A stretch of DNA of 64,000 nt, from NCBI RefSeq assembly GCF_000757385.1, contig NZ_JRHH01000006.1, positions 215,758-279,757 on the forward strand. The letters run 5' to 3'. A program made the position numbers and the translations under genes. This document shows, in pieces, positions 17,346 through 26,612 of this stretch (within the stretch, counting starts at the first letter, position 1; each line of letters begins with the position of its first letter). The notes beneath the pieces were generated by a model that worked only from the letters and a program-made list of their open reading frames with translations, was not told the origin of the DNA and ran no database searches. Source of the DNA: Flavobacterium aquatile LMG 4008 = ATCC 11947 (lineage in GTDB: Bacteria > Bacteroidota > Bacteroidia > Flavobacteriales > Flavobacteriaceae).

Positions 17346-18002
17346 ATGGGTGAAGAGTTATTAAAATTGAATGTAATGGTTGACAAGAAACTTCATGCAG
17401 ATATAGAAACACCTATGCACGCAGGAGCATTCGATATTAGCGATGATTCAAAAATCGAAATAATCGAAGAATGTTTCTACAAGGTTATGCATACTCTCGG
17501 ACTTAATCTCGAAGATGATAGCCTGAAAAAAACACCTCATCGGGTGGCTAAAATGTTTGTGAAAGAGATTTTTAGCGGTCTCAATCCATCTAACAAACCT
17601 GAGATAAAATTATTTAAAAACAAGTATTTGTATGATGAAATGCTTGTTGAAAAAAATATTACACTGCATTCTTATTGCGAACATCACTTTGTGCCAATTA
17701 TTGGTAAAGTGCACGTAGCATACATATCGAGTGGAGAAGTAATTGGCCTTTCAAAGATTAATCGGCTGGTTCAATATTATGCCAAAAGACCTCAGGTGCA
17801 GGAAAGGCTAACTAAGCAAATAGCAGACGGTTTGGTAAAAGCACTAAATACAGACAATGTCGCTGTAATTATAGAAGCAGATCATCTTTGTGTTGCATCT
17901 CGAGGAATTAAAGATACCAATAGTAGTACCATTACGTCGTGCTATTATGGAAAATTTAAAAAGAAATCTGTTAGGTCAGAATTAAAATCTTACATAGTAT
18001 AA
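17346..18002 (+). CDS. folE: GTP cyclohydrolase I
   Basis: The protein has 218 residues. Zinc and catalytic residues are present: Cys111, His113 and His114 in CEHHFVPI and Cys182 in DHLCVASRG. The closing motif TNSSTITSCYYGKF is typical of bacterial FolE. It converts GTP to 7,8-dihydroneopterin triphosphate, the first step to folate or tetrahydrobiopterin. No other folate gene is nearby, so this is probably an extra copy carried by the element. It may be co-transcribed with DoxX (130-nt gap with no clear terminator). Confidence 0.9.
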   Translation: MGEELLKLNVMVDKKLHADIETPMHAGAFDISDDSKIEIIEECFYKVMHTLGLNLEDDSLKKTPHRVAKMFVKEIFSGLNPSNKPEIKLFKNKYLYDEMLVEKNITLHSYCEHHFVPIIGKVHVAYISSGEVIGLSKINRLVQYYAKRPQVQERLTKQIADGLVKALNTDNVAVIIEADHLCVASRGIKDTNSSTITSCYYGKFKKKSVRSELKSYIV

Positions 18003-18129
18003 ATTAACGTCTTAATAGTATTTGTATGAGTAATAGAAAAGCTTTTATAATAACGATTTTAAGTTTTGTGGCATCTATGATATATAGCTAAGTTCATTAT
18101 CACTAATGATTTAAAAATATTTTAACAAC

Positions 18130-18551
18130 ATGTATGGTAGAAAAATCATAATAACCTTAAGTTCAGTAACATTAGGAGTCTTTGGGATAATTTTGAGTTT
18201 CGCTCCTAATGTTTTATTAAATTATCGAAATATCACTGTGGATAACGACACTTTAATTCTTGTTCAGATTTTAGGTGCGCTCTATTTTTCATTTGGAGTA
18301 CTTAATGGATAGCAAAAAGTTGTCTGGTCGACGGAATATATAATCGGCCAATTGTACTTGCAAACTTAGCGCACTATTTTATCGGTGGACTCGCTCTGCT
18401 AAAAGGACAACTTTTTAAAACCGACGCATCTTATATGATTTGGCTATTGGGTATGCTATACTTTTTTTTTACTATCTCCTTCGGGTATATGTTAATAAGC
18501 AATCCAGCAATTAATGTTATCTCCACCGCTAAATCAGAAAATAATAAGTAA
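18130..18551 (+). pseudogene. decayed small integral membrane protein gene
   Basis: The first 60 codons encode two hydrophobic segments (IIITLSSVTLGVFGIIL, TLILVQILGALYFSFG) and stop at 18310. A different frame continues with NRPIVLANLAHYFIGG, then two more hydrophobic segments, and ends at 18551. Together they look like a four-helix membrane protein of about 140 residues broken by a stop plus frameshift. I do not recognise a specific family. Confidence 0.65.
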
Positions 18552-18580
18552 ACAGTTTTTAATTAAAATCAATTAAGCAT

Positions 18581-19369
18581 ATGAAAAAATATTACTATTC
18601 GTGTTCGGTATTTTTGTCGCAAACTCTATTTTTGGTCAGGTAACAGAAACTTTTGAAACACAGACCGACAACTCACTCTCATTTACGAGTAGTGGGAAAA
18701 CGTTTAATCTTGGTGGTGTATTCTACATAGAAAATTTGCAGGATTATGGTTTTGGACCTTCCAATTTCTATATAGATAATTCAAATTCCTGTGGTACTCC
18801 GGGAATTACAGGCACTATAATTACTAGTGATGGAAACAATGTTTTCTTAAACAGTATCTAGATGTTTGTGTCTGCAAACTGTGAATTTGCATGATCAGGA
18901 AACATACTGGTGTCTTGGTATAGAAATGGAAATTTGGTTTCATTTAGAAGTTACTTAGTTAGTTCTATAATTACAGTAGATAATGGTTTTGTTAATCTGA
19001 ACTTTGATGCGGATGGGCAAGGTTTAGTCGAAGCAGACGAGTGGCGTTTTCAGGCACCAGCCTCTTTAAACTATATAGCAGGTGACAATTTCAAGTGGAC
19101 TGATGCTGCACTCCAAATCTCTGATGTTAACTTCCAATCTTAAATTAGTTTTTATCCAAATCCGGTAACTGAATTATTAAATATCAATTTTAATCAGGAA
19201 TATGAAAGTATTAGCGCTAAAGTTATAAACGTAATAGACCCTATATGAAGAGACAATAGTGTCTTCAAATAAACTTAAATTAAGGATTACAGAACCAATT
19301 GGTCTTTACTTTATCGAACTGAAAAATAATAAAGGAGAAAAAACTGTTCTTAAAATTTTCAAAAAATAA
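18581..19369 (+). pseudogene. decayed T9SS cargo protein with C-terminal sorting domain
   Basis: An ATG at 18581 opens a signal-peptide-like start that shifts frame into GIFVANSIFGQVTETFE. The following ~150 codons are interrupted by stops near 18860, 18893 and 19141. The end reads ISFYPNPVTELLNINF and, after another shift, GLYFIELKNNKGEKTVLKIFKK, the typical type A sorting tail of the type IX secretion system. The protein was therefore once secreted across the outer membrane. Confidence 0.75.
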
Positions 19370-19445
19370 TCTTCCATATATCGCTTTCTGTAATCACTTT
19401 TAAAGCATAATTTTAGTAAAGAGAGTAAACAGTAAACAACAAAAG

Positions 19446-19799
19446 ATGAGTAACATTACTTTAAAAAGAATATATGACCATAAGAAACCTGACGATACAT
19501 ATCGCATCTTGGTTGATAGGGTTTGGCCACGTGGTCTCAAAAAATCAGAAATTTTCTTGGATGAATGGAACAGAGAAGTTACACCATCAGTCAAAATTAG
19601 AAAGTGGTTTGACCATCAGGAAAGTCGCTTTAAAGAATTTACTAAATTATATACCGAAGAATTAAAACAAAAAGAAGAAGAATTAAACCGGCTGAGATCT
19701 ATAGCCAAAACAAAAAAGGTCACTTTGCTATATGGTGCAAAAGATCCCCAAATTAATCATGCTGTTATTTTAAGGGATGTTTTAACAAAGCTGATTTGA
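19446..19799 (+). CDS. DUF488 family protein (YeaO-like)
   Basis: The protein has 117 residues with the family landmarks LKRIYD, RILVDRVWPRG, WFDHQESRFKEF and VTLLYGAKD. The family is widespread and its biochemical role is not established. The ORF is intact, unlike its two upstream neighbours, and ends at a strong terminator. Confidence 0.8.
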   Translation: MSNITLKRIYDHKKPDDTYRILVDRVWPRGLKKSEIFLDEWNREVTPSVKIRKWFDHQESRFKEFTKLYTEELKQKEEELNRLRSIAKTKKVTLLYGAKDPQINHAVILRDVLTKLI

Positions 19800-19820
19800 A
19801 ATTAAAAAGTAATAACAAAC

Positions 19821-19848
19821 AAAAACACCGCTATCACGGTGTTTTTCA
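19821..19848 (+). terminator. rho-independent terminator after DUF488 gene
   Basis: AAAAACACCG at 19821-19830 pairs with CGGTGTTTTT at 19837-19846 around a six-base loop. Confidence 0.85.
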
Positions 19849-20138
19849 AAGCATAAAAAAAGCGAATGAGTTGCAAATTCCAAAAATAGATTTTGGAATA
19901 TAGGCATCCTTTGAAAAAAGAAAATTAGGAACCACACCAATTCCCTAAGTTGTCTATATCCAAACCGGAGACAATTACGCTGTCTATGGAAGTCATTGTT
20001 TGTAATGAAATTCCTGAAGCAAATGAAACAACGCATAGCAAAGTAGGAAGTGGAATAACATTGTGCAACAAAACATTCACAGACCTAAAAGATATTGTTG
20101 ATATGGAAATACCTTTTATCAAAGCAGGTATATAAACT
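19849..20138 (+). other. region without a supported gene, upstream of rteC
   Basis: About 290 bp between the terminator and the RteC frame. It contains an open frame (19950-20135) without a good start or recognisable motif, possibly the remains of a gene. It also has to hold the promoter for rteC, but I see no clear boxes. Confidence 0.4.
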
Positions 20139-21047
20139 TTGTCTCTTTTTTATTTAATTTCCATAATAAATGATAAGTATAAAATAACAACATTTGAGTT
20201 GAATAACAAAGCCACGCAACTATTATCTAAATTAAACGAACAGTTAAACTTTACCGATTTAGAAATTGATGATCCAATATTGAGAAGTGTGGATGCCATC
20301 AATATCATAATAAACTCAGTTGAAAAATTAAAAACAATTTTCGAAAAAGAAAGAATAAAATCTCACGAACAAGAAATTGATTTCTTTAAAAATATCAAAC
20401 CTCGATTTACCTCTAAACTAATTTACTATAATGCGATTTTTAAAATAGAGACAAAAAAACCTCATGGTGGAGAACGTATTTTAAAGAAATATTTGAATAA
20501 CGAATTGAATAAGTTAAAAAGATACTTTGACAATAATTTAGACTTTTATAAATATTACAGAACAGGAAGTAATTACCTTGATCACAAGTATTTCACAAGA
20601 GGAAAATTCGATATTAAATTAGCTTTAGATAGCTTCTATTTTGAAGTTGACCATAGTTTTTCTACATCACATGATTTTAAAGTGGCTAAGATTATGGCAC
20701 ACGATTTAATCCAAGTTTATTTAGAAGATAAATTGCTAATGATGGAAAATAGAGAACCAAGAGAAAAATCACAAGTCAATCCCAAGATAAAACAAAATTG
20801 GACAGGCTCTAAAGTTGCATTAATAGAGCTTTTGTATGCTTTGCATACCGAAGGTGTGTTTAATAATGGAGCATCCGATTTAAAGGATATAGCAGAGTAT
20901 TTTGAAAACATATTCAATATCGATTTAGGTCAATATCATAGGGCTTTCCTTGAAATTAGAGTAAGAAAATCAGAACCAACCAAATTTCTGAATACTCTTA
21001 AAGATAAATTAGTAAGAAGAATGGAAAATACAGACGACTTGCTCTAA
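20139..21047 (+). CDS. rteC: RteC-like regulator of mobile elements
   Basis: The protein has about 300 residues with the RteC family layout: FFKNIKPRFTSKLIYYNAIF, a middle YYRTGSNYLDHKYFTR, STSHDFKVAKIMAHD, and the conserved end WTGSKVALIELLYALH ... FLEIRVRKSEPTKFL. In Bacteroides conjugative transposons RteC activates excision genes. No ATG lies near the N-terminus in frame; a TTG at 20139 is the only nearby start after an in-frame stop at 20133-20135. It heads the maintenance block, but no conjugation genes follow here. Confidence 0.8.
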   Translation: MSLFYLISIINDKYKITTFELNNKATQLLSKLNEQLNFTDLEIDDPILRSVDAINIIINSVEKLKTIFEKERIKSHEQEIDFFKNIKPRFTSKLIYYNAIFKIETKKPHGGERILKKYLNNELNKLKRYFDNNLDFYKYYRTGSNYLDHKYFTRGKFDIKLALDSFYFEVDHSFSTSHDFKVAKIMAHDLIQVYLEDKLLMMENREPREKSQVNPKIKQNWTGSKVALIELLYALHTEGVFNNGASDLKDIAEYFENIFNIDLGQYHRAFLEIRVRKSEPTKFLNTLKDKLVRRMENTDDLL

Positions 21048-21160
21048 CACCAATAAATACAATACTTTGAATAAAAATCAATCACAACTTGTGATTGACT
21101 TGTGATTTAAAACGAATCAAAACCCACAATTTTGTACCATAACAATTTAAATTATCAGTT

Positions 21161-21454
21161 ATGGCAATCGAAGTTATTACTCGCGAAGACTTAAACGAAT
21201 TTCGCACACTCCTACTTTCTGACTTAAACGCAATGTTTAATTCAAAACCACAACAGCAAAAAAAATGGCTCAAATCTAATGAAGTCAGAAAGCTGTTAAA
21301 CATTTCTTCAGGCACTTTACAAAATCTACGTGTCAACGGTACATTAACCTACACTAAAATTGGTGGAATTCTATATTACTCCAGTAATGATTTAGAAAAA
21401 GTCATAGAAATCAACAAAGTTGAAGCAACACCTAATTTATTCAATCGTAAATAA
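21161..21454 (+). CDS. helix-turn-helix (MerR/excisionase-like) DNA-binding protein
   Basis: This 97-residue protein ends in a winged-helix HTH of the excisionase type (WLKSNEVRKLLNISSGTLQNLRVNGTLTYTKIGGILYY). Such proteins sit beside replication or excision genes in Bacteroidota elements and may act as a directionality factor. It is followed within 8 nt by the next gene, forming a short operon. Confidence 0.75.
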   Translation: MAIEVITREDLNEFRTLLLSDLNAMFNSKPQQQKKWLKSNEVRKLLNISSGTLQNLRVNGTLTYTKIGGILYYSSNDLEKVIEINKVEATPNLFNRK

Positions 21455-21462
21455 CCTCAAAG

Positions 21463-22308
21463 ATGAATTACATAAAACATCTAACAGGATTTTTCGAGAA
21501 AGTTGCAATTGACAAAACACTCAATCCAACACACGTAAGTTTGTATGTCGCATTGTTCCAATTCTGGAACTGCAATCGGTTCAAAAATCCAATAAGCATT
21601 TCTCGTGATGAGGTAATGCGAATTAGTAAAATCAGTTCCAAAGCTACCTATCACAAATGCCTTAAAAACTTACATTCATTAGGATATATCAACTATGAGC
21701 CTTCTTATAATCCATTCAAAGGAAGCCACGTTTATCTATTCAATTTTTCAGATGGTCTAAAGCCAATTCCGAAAAGCGAAAAAACAACAATACCAAAAAA
21801 TGAACCTGTTTTTGAACTGGTTAATGAACAAGTAGTGAGCAAGCTTTATACTGGTAGTGGTACAAGTAATGAAACAGGTATTGAACAAGCTCTAGTATCT
21901 TATATAAACAATACAAACATACCAAACATTTCAAACGATTTAAAGATTGTAAACTTGGACGAGAAAGCAAAAAATTTTGAAAATGACGATGAGTTTTTAA
22001 AAAATGTTGATGAAGAACAAAAAGAAAAAAGTTCCGCCAAAAAAGAAAAAGAGAATGTTCCCAAAATTGAAGAAGTCAAAAACTATTTCCTTGAAAATAA
22101 CTTTCCAGAACTCGAAGCAATTAAGTTTTTCAATTATTTCTCCAGCAACGGTTGGTTAGTGGGTGGCAAAACCCCAATGGTCGATTGGCAAGCAGCAGGA
22201 CAAAATTGGATATTAAACGCACCTAAATTCATTTCAAATGAACAACAATCCAACAGAGCAAAACACCTCAACACAGGAACCGACAAAGATTATTCAGAGC
22301 CATTATAG
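21463..22308 (+). CDS. winged-helix replication-type protein of mobile elements
   Basis: The protein has 281 residues. The N-terminal 100 residues (VAIDKTLNPTHVSLYVAL, MRISKISSKATYHKCL) look like a winged helix typical of element replication or partition regulators. The middle is low-complexity, rich in Lys, Glu and Asn, and the C-terminus (VKNYFLENNFPELEAIKFFNYFSSNGW, split here as landmarks) resembles the DnaD/DnaC-loader-like tail found beside DnaC-like ATPases. It overlaps the ATPase gene by 71 nt. Confidence 0.6.
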   Translation: MNYIKHLTGFFEKVAIDKTLNPTHVSLYVALFQFWNCNRFKNPISISRDEVMRISKISSKATYHKCLKNLHSLGYINYEPSYNPFKGSHVYLFNFSDGLKPIPKSEKTTIPKNEPVFELVNEQVVSKLYTGSGTSNETGIEQALVSYINNTNIPNISNDLKIVNLDEKAKNFENDDEFLKNVDEEQKEKSSAKKEKENVPKIEEVKNYFLENNFPELEAIKFFNYFSSNGWLVGGKTPMVDWQAAGQNWILNAPKFISNEQQSNRAKHLNTGTDKDYSEPL

Positions 22309-22906
22309 TTATACTCAAGTAATTGTTTGGCTAGAGAAAAAAGGTGTTGAAATCTTCGGAAATCATTTCAAAATTCTTGAAACTGATTATCCCATAATTT
22401 ACAAACTCATTGCATATTTTTTAAAAGATGAAGCAACGTGTTTCCAATACAACATCAACCTCAACAAAGGAATTCTACTTTCTGGTCCAGTTGGTTGTGG
22501 TAAAACATCACTAATGAATTTGATGAAATATCTAACACCAACAGAGCATAAGTTTTTCGTAAAACCGTGTCGAGATATAAGTTATGAATTTATCAAGGAC
22601 GGCTACCAAATTATTCATAAATACAGTAAAGGCAAACTCTACCAATCCGAACCCAAAACAATATGCTTTGATGATCTTGGTACAGAAAACAACTTAAAAT
22701 ACTACGGAAACGAATGCAACGTAATGGCCGAAATTCTATTAAGTCGGTATGATATTTTTACAGCAAAAAAAATACAAACGCACATAACTACAAACCTTTC
22801 AGCTTCTGAAATTGAGAATTTTTACGGCAATCGTGTCCGCAGCAGATTGAGGGAATTATGTAATTTAATAGCTTATGATAGAACTTCAATAGACAAACGG
22901 AAATAA
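22238..22906 (+). CDS. DnaC/IstB-like AAA ATPase
   Basis: The protein has 222 residues with Walker A GPVGCGKTS and Walker B KTICFDDLG followed by an arginine finger region near RVRSRLREL. The size and motifs fit DnaC-type helicase loaders carried on mobile elements. The start overlaps the upstream gene by 71 nt in another frame; no later Met is available before the ATPase core, so the overlap is probably real or a non-ATG start is used. Confidence 0.7.
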   Translation: MNNNPTEQNTSTQEPTKIIQSHYSYTQVIVWLEKKGVEIFGNHFKILETDYPIIYKLIAYFLKDEATCFQYNINLNKGILLSGPVGCGKTSLMNLMKYLTPTEHKFFVKPCRDISYEFIKDGYQIIHKYSKGKLYQSEPKTICFDDLGTENNLKYYGNECNVMAEILLSRYDIFTAKKIQTHITTNLSASEIENFYGNRVRSRLRELCNLIAYDRTSIDKRK

Positions 22907-22957
22907 ATTGCATAATCACGAACACCAAAAAAACAATAGACAAAGCGTGAGTAAATG

Positions 22958-23002
22958 TTCAATCTAATTGCATACGACAAAACCATACAAGACAAGCGAT
23001 GA
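22958..23002 (+). pseudogene. remnant 3' end of a second DnaC-like ATPase gene
   Basis: The codons read FNLIAYDKTIQDKR followed by a stop at 23000-23002, closely matching the end of the intact ATPase (CNLIAYDRTSIDKRK). The remnant's TGA overlaps the ATG of the next gene at 22999, so this was the original upstream neighbour. The rest of that copy is missing. Confidence 0.65.
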
Positions 23003-23631
23003 ACCAAATAACCAACTTCTGGAATCATTTTAGGCAAAACAACTTCGTTTTCCTACTACTAAACGAAATCCCAAAAGACGAACTCAAAGTGCATTTCAAT
23101 AAATTGATTTATCTACTCCATCAATACAATAAAGACCTTGATCTAATCATAAAAAACAAAAGCAAAGATGCCGAACTAATCATTACAGCAAATGGCAATC
23201 CTTATCTTTTCAAAGAAGTAGAACTACTAGTACATTATGCTCCAGTTATAGAACGTTGGAAAATAATCTCATTTCTACAGCCAGAGACAAATCTAATCAA
23301 ATATAAAAACTGCGTGGATAAACCTTTAGAATACTATGGTGTTATTCTAAAAATTAGCGAAATGTATTTCGAGCCTTTAAAAATTCAGAACAAACCTTTA
23401 GAATTGGGAATTAGAGTTTATGTTAAAAATCAAATAGTCAGCAACTACAACCCAAGATTGAGAGAAGCCGTTTATATTCATTTGGAACACGTACTAGGAG
23501 AAAAGTCTTTTGCAAATCATATTAGCTTAATTGATATTGCACAAATACCAAATGATTATGATAAATTAAAGCTTATAGAGCTTTATAATATAGCAGTTTA
23601 CATTGAAGACTTTAAGGGATTTTTTCATTGA
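22999..23631 (+). CDS. conserved hypothetical protein of Bacteroidota
   Basis: The protein has 210 residues. The N-terminal part (FWNHFRQNNFVFLLL, then AELIITANGNPYLFKEVELLVHYAPVIERWKIISF) matches a layout common in stand-alone Bacteroidota proteins that look like immunity or housekeeping accessory proteins. There are no catalytic motifs, signal peptide or membrane segments. Its ATG overlaps the stop of an ATPase remnant, so the original operon linked it to replication genes. Confidence 0.55.
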   Translation: MNQITNFWNHFRQNNFVFLLLNEIPKDELKVHFNKLIYLLHQYNKDLDLIIKNKSKDAELIITANGNPYLFKEVELLVHYAPVIERWKIISFLQPETNLIKYKNCVDKPLEYYGVILKISEMYFEPLKIQNKPLELGIRVYVKNQIVSNYNPRLREAVYIHLEHVLGEKSFANHISLIDIAQIPNDYDKLKLIELYNIAVYIEDFKGFFH

Positions 23632-23674
23632 TGATTAGGGATAAATGACTTAATAAAAATTTAATTAAAATGAT

Positions 23675-25354
23675 CTAAAATTTTGATTTATATTTTTGCT
23701 TAATTTTAATTTGTTTCTTAAAATACATTTCATCAAAGATATTTTGTAATAATGGATCTGGAATTATAAAAGTATTATCGCTTATAAGCTTTTTTAATCC
23801 AATAGAATTTTTCAAAAACATGGCGCAAATATCTAATTCATCAGCTGACATAATTTTCCCATTTAGGGACTGTCTAATTTCTAAATATTCCTCAAATTTT
23901 CTGTAAGGATTGTTGAATTTCTTGTATAAGCTTAAAAGGAATATTTCTAAATCATCTATAAAAATTGATAATGGATAAAAATCTTCTTCATTCTCCTTTT
24001 CTAACAGAAGACTTAAATCTGTTTGTATTGCTCCATATCTTTCAAGTGTAACAACAATTGAAAATACATTTGAAATATGATTTGTATCAATCACAACTTT
24101 TTCATTTTTGGTTCCAATAATTATTTTATCATTATTAAATATTTCATTTTCAACTCTCAAACACTGATTATATCCTTCTTGAATAGATGTTTTAAAATCT
24201 TCTTTAATCCTTGTATATGCTTTTTCAGTATTTCTTAAAGGCTCTCTGAACTTGGATGTTTTACATTCTATGATGTAAGCAATTTTATTGTGGATAATTA
24301 ATATATCTTGTTCGTAACCATTCAGGTGATAATTGTGATATACTTTAGTGTTTTTGTCTTTAAAAAAATTATTGAAAATTTCTAAAGTTTCCTCTTCAAA
24401 AACTAATTTTCCTCTTCGTTGATAAAGTTGAGTAAGTGATTTTTGATTATCTCCAAGAATAGTAAAAAGATGATTATAAATCGAAGTTGGTATTTGCTTT
24501 TGAAAAATGTTTAAATATTCGTAATCGTTTAACTTAATTATGGGTTGTAAATCAAGAGGATTCTTTTGTGTGTAAAATGTAAAATCAATTTTATTTTTTA
24601 AATCTTTTGAAAATATATCGAGTAAGTAATCCAACTTATCTGCATCAATGAATTTAATGAAATCTGATTTTGTGAAAACCAAAGCCAAATGTGGTCTTTC
24701 ATAAAAATCAAGGAATTTTGACTTTGTTTCTTCAGATAGTTTGTTCAAATCAAATCCATTTTTATCTGTTACCATATAATAAAAAGATTTATCGAGTAAG
24801 AATGATTGGGAATCATAAACTTTTTCTTTATAAACTTTTTCAGTTAAATAGTAAAAATCAATAAATGAATACAAGTCTAATCCTGTCTTTTCTTTAATTT
24901 TTTCATTATAGGGACTAAACATATTTACAATATGGTTAATTTCTTGTTCAACAAAATTTAATACACCATTTTGGAAGTAATTTTTAAAAGTAGTTTCGTG
25001 AATGAAGAGATCAAATTTAATTTGTGAGTCTTTGTGCAAATATTTTTCAGTGTAATTAGCAGCTAAAAAGTAACTAACAATTTCATTAATTATGTCAGCT
25101 ACTCTAATTAAATCCTTTTTTGTTTCTTCATTAAATTCAAAGTGAATAGATCCTTCATCAGTTGATAATCTCAATGCTATTAGGTATAGTGAATCTTTCA
25201 ATTTAGATTTTATCTTTTCAGAGAATTCTTCAAAACCTCTGATAGTGTTATTTCTTATAAAATCTGCAAAAAAACCAATAAAGCTTTCTTTGGTGTAAAC
25301 AGAAATAATTGCTTTAATTTCTGATGATTTTTTTTCTAAATCTATTTGAATCAT
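23675..25354 (-). CDS. large protein with a PD-(D/E)XK-like nuclease domain
   Basis: The protein has 559 residues and is largely helical. Around residues 340-385 it carries NGYEQDILIIHNKIAYIIECKTSKF: an Asp, an eight-to-ten residue strand and ECK, the core of PD-(D/E)XK nucleases (also seen in the NERD family). An upstream Glu (FEEETLEIF) would complete the site. No methylase is adjacent. It is divergent from the TIR operon with 169 bp between them, so it may be a separate defence gene or part of it. The family is not recognised beyond the nuclease core. Confidence 0.55.
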   Translation of the reverse strand: MIQIDLEKKSSEIKAIISVYTKESFIGFFADFIRNNTIRGFEEFSEKIKSKLKDSLYLIALRLSTDEGSIHFEFNEETKKDLIRVADIINEIVSYFLAANYTEKYLHKDSQIKFDLFIHETTFKNYFQNGVLNFVEQEINHIVNMFSPYNEKIKEKTGLDLYSFIDFYYLTEKVYKEKVYDSQSFLLDKSFYYMVTDKNGFDLNKLSEETKSKFLDFYERPHLALVFTKSDFIKFIDADKLDYLLDIFSKDLKNKIDFTFYTQKNPLDLQPIIKLNDYEYLNIFQKQIPTSIYNHLFTILGDNQKSLTQLYQRRGKLVFEEETLEIFNNFFKDKNTKVYHNYHLNGYEQDILIIHNKIAYIIECKTSKFREPLRNTEKAYTRIKEDFKTSIQEGYNQCLRVENEIFNNDKIIIGTKNEKVVIDTNHISNVFSIVVTLERYGAIQTDLSLLLEKENEEDFYPLSIFIDDLEIFLLSLYKKFNNPYRKFEEYLEIRQSLNGKIMSADELDICAMFLKNSIGLKKLISDNTFIIPDPLLQNIFDEMYFKKQIKIKQKYKSKF

Positions 25355-25523
25355 ATTTTGAAGTTAAGTAATAATTAAAATGTCAATTTGTCACATTATC
25401 AATTATTTAATGACAAACAATGGGTTTTATGAACACGGGTATAATTCTTGCTAATATTAACATAAATTTTTAAAATTAATGTAATATTCTCCTAATCTAT
25501 TTAAAAACTCTTAATTCCAATTT

Positions 25524-26045
25524 ATGTCAAAAATTATTAGAAACTGTTTTATTAGTTATCATCATAAAAATGACCAGAATTATTTGGATGAACTAAGATT
25601 ATTAAAAGAAGGAATGAAAGTCGCAGATTACTCTTTAAAAGATGATGTTGGATACTTAAGTAATGAAACTATTTACAAAAAAATTCGTGATAAAATGCGA
25701 AGTTGCTCGGTTACAATTGTACTAATTGGTTCAGAAACCGGAAACAGAAAATGGATAGATTCTGAAATATGGGCATCATTAAGAGGATATAAACATCCTA
25801 CAACATCGTTGAAAAGCTTTAAGCCTAATGGCTTATTATGTGTGTTTTTGCCAGGTCAAAACCATTCTATACCGCCTAGACTACAAGATAATATTGATTC
25901 CGGTTATGCTGTATCTATGCGTTGGAGTAATGTACAGAGGGATTTTGAAAGCAAGGTAAATTATGCAATTTGGAAGAGAGATAACTCATTTGATTCTATT
26001 GTCAATTCAAGAGTCAGAATGAAAAGAAACATTTTAAAAAGATAA
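25524..26045 (+). CDS. ThsB-like TIR domain protein 1
   Basis: This 173-residue protein is a single TIR-like domain of the DUF1863/MTH538 type. The first strand and loop are NCFISYHHKND (residues 7-17), the central strand SVTIVLIGSE (62-71), and the likely catalytic glutamate is Glu81 in KWIDSEIWASL. TIR domains of this type in Thoeris (ThsB) cleave NAD+ to make a cyclic nucleotide signal after phage detection. It opens a six-gene operon with 6 nt to the next gene. Confidence 0.8.
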   Translation: MSKIIRNCFISYHHKNDQNYLDELRLLKEGMKVADYSLKDDVGYLSNETIYKKIRDKMRSCSVTIVLIGSETGNRKWIDSEIWASLRGYKHPTTSLKSFKPNGLLCVFLPGQNHSIPPRLQDNIDSGYAVSMRWSNVQRDFESKVNYAIWKRDNSFDSIVNSRVRMKRNILKR

Positions 26046-26051
26046 AGAGAA

Positions 26052-26600
26052 ATGGCAGGGATTAATAGAGCATTATCGTTAAACGAAAGTAGGGCAAAAA
26101 TAAACTTTAACACAAGTGTAAGATGTGTTTTCATAAGTCATCAAAAAGATGATACGATTTATTGCAAAAAAATAGCTGATTATTTAATGGATGCTGGTAT
26201 TGATGTCTATTTTGATGAATTTGATAACGACTTAAAATTTTACAGACAAACAAATAATCCAAATGGTATAGTATTATCAATAAAGAAAGGTATAAATATG
26301 AGTTCTCACATGCTATGTGTGATTTCACCTAAAACATTATATTCAAAATGGGTTCCATGGGAGATTGGTTATGGTCACGAGAATACAATACAAGGAGCAA
26401 TAACAATTAAAGGTATTAAAGATGAAGATTTACCAGATTATCTAAAAACAACAAATATGTTAAGAGGAACTAAATCTTTGAATAATTTTATACAGAATGT
26501 AACTGGTCAATCTGAATATATTCTTGAAAATTATAATCTAATAAAAAAGCACACAACATTATCACATCCATTAGATGATGTGTTAGATTGGAATCAATAA
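26052..26600 (+). CDS. TIR domain protein 2
   Basis: The protein has 182 residues and one classical TIR domain: VFISHQKDD (26-34), VYFDEFD (52-58), MLCVISPKTLYSKWVPWEIGYG with Glu104 as the likely catalytic residue. It belongs to a different TIR subgroup from its neighbour, closer to the short STIR/SARM-like type. The ORF starts 6 nt after the previous stop, so it is translated from the same transcript. Confidence 0.8.
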   Translation: MAGINRALSLNESRAKINFNTSVRCVFISHQKDDTIYCKKIADYLMDAGIDVYFDEFDNDLKFYRQTNNPNGIVLSIKKGINMSSHMLCVISPKTLYSKWVPWEIGYGHENTIQGAITIKGIKDEDLPDYLKTTNMLRGTKSLNNFIQNVTGQSEYILENYNLIKKHTTLSHPLDDVLDWNQ

Positions 26601-26612
26601 AAAACAAAAAAT

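Noticed and set aside
19950..20135. Open frame of 61 codons before rteC
   Set aside because: Its start is arbitrary, no homologous motif is seen, and it is in the same frame as rteC with a stop between.
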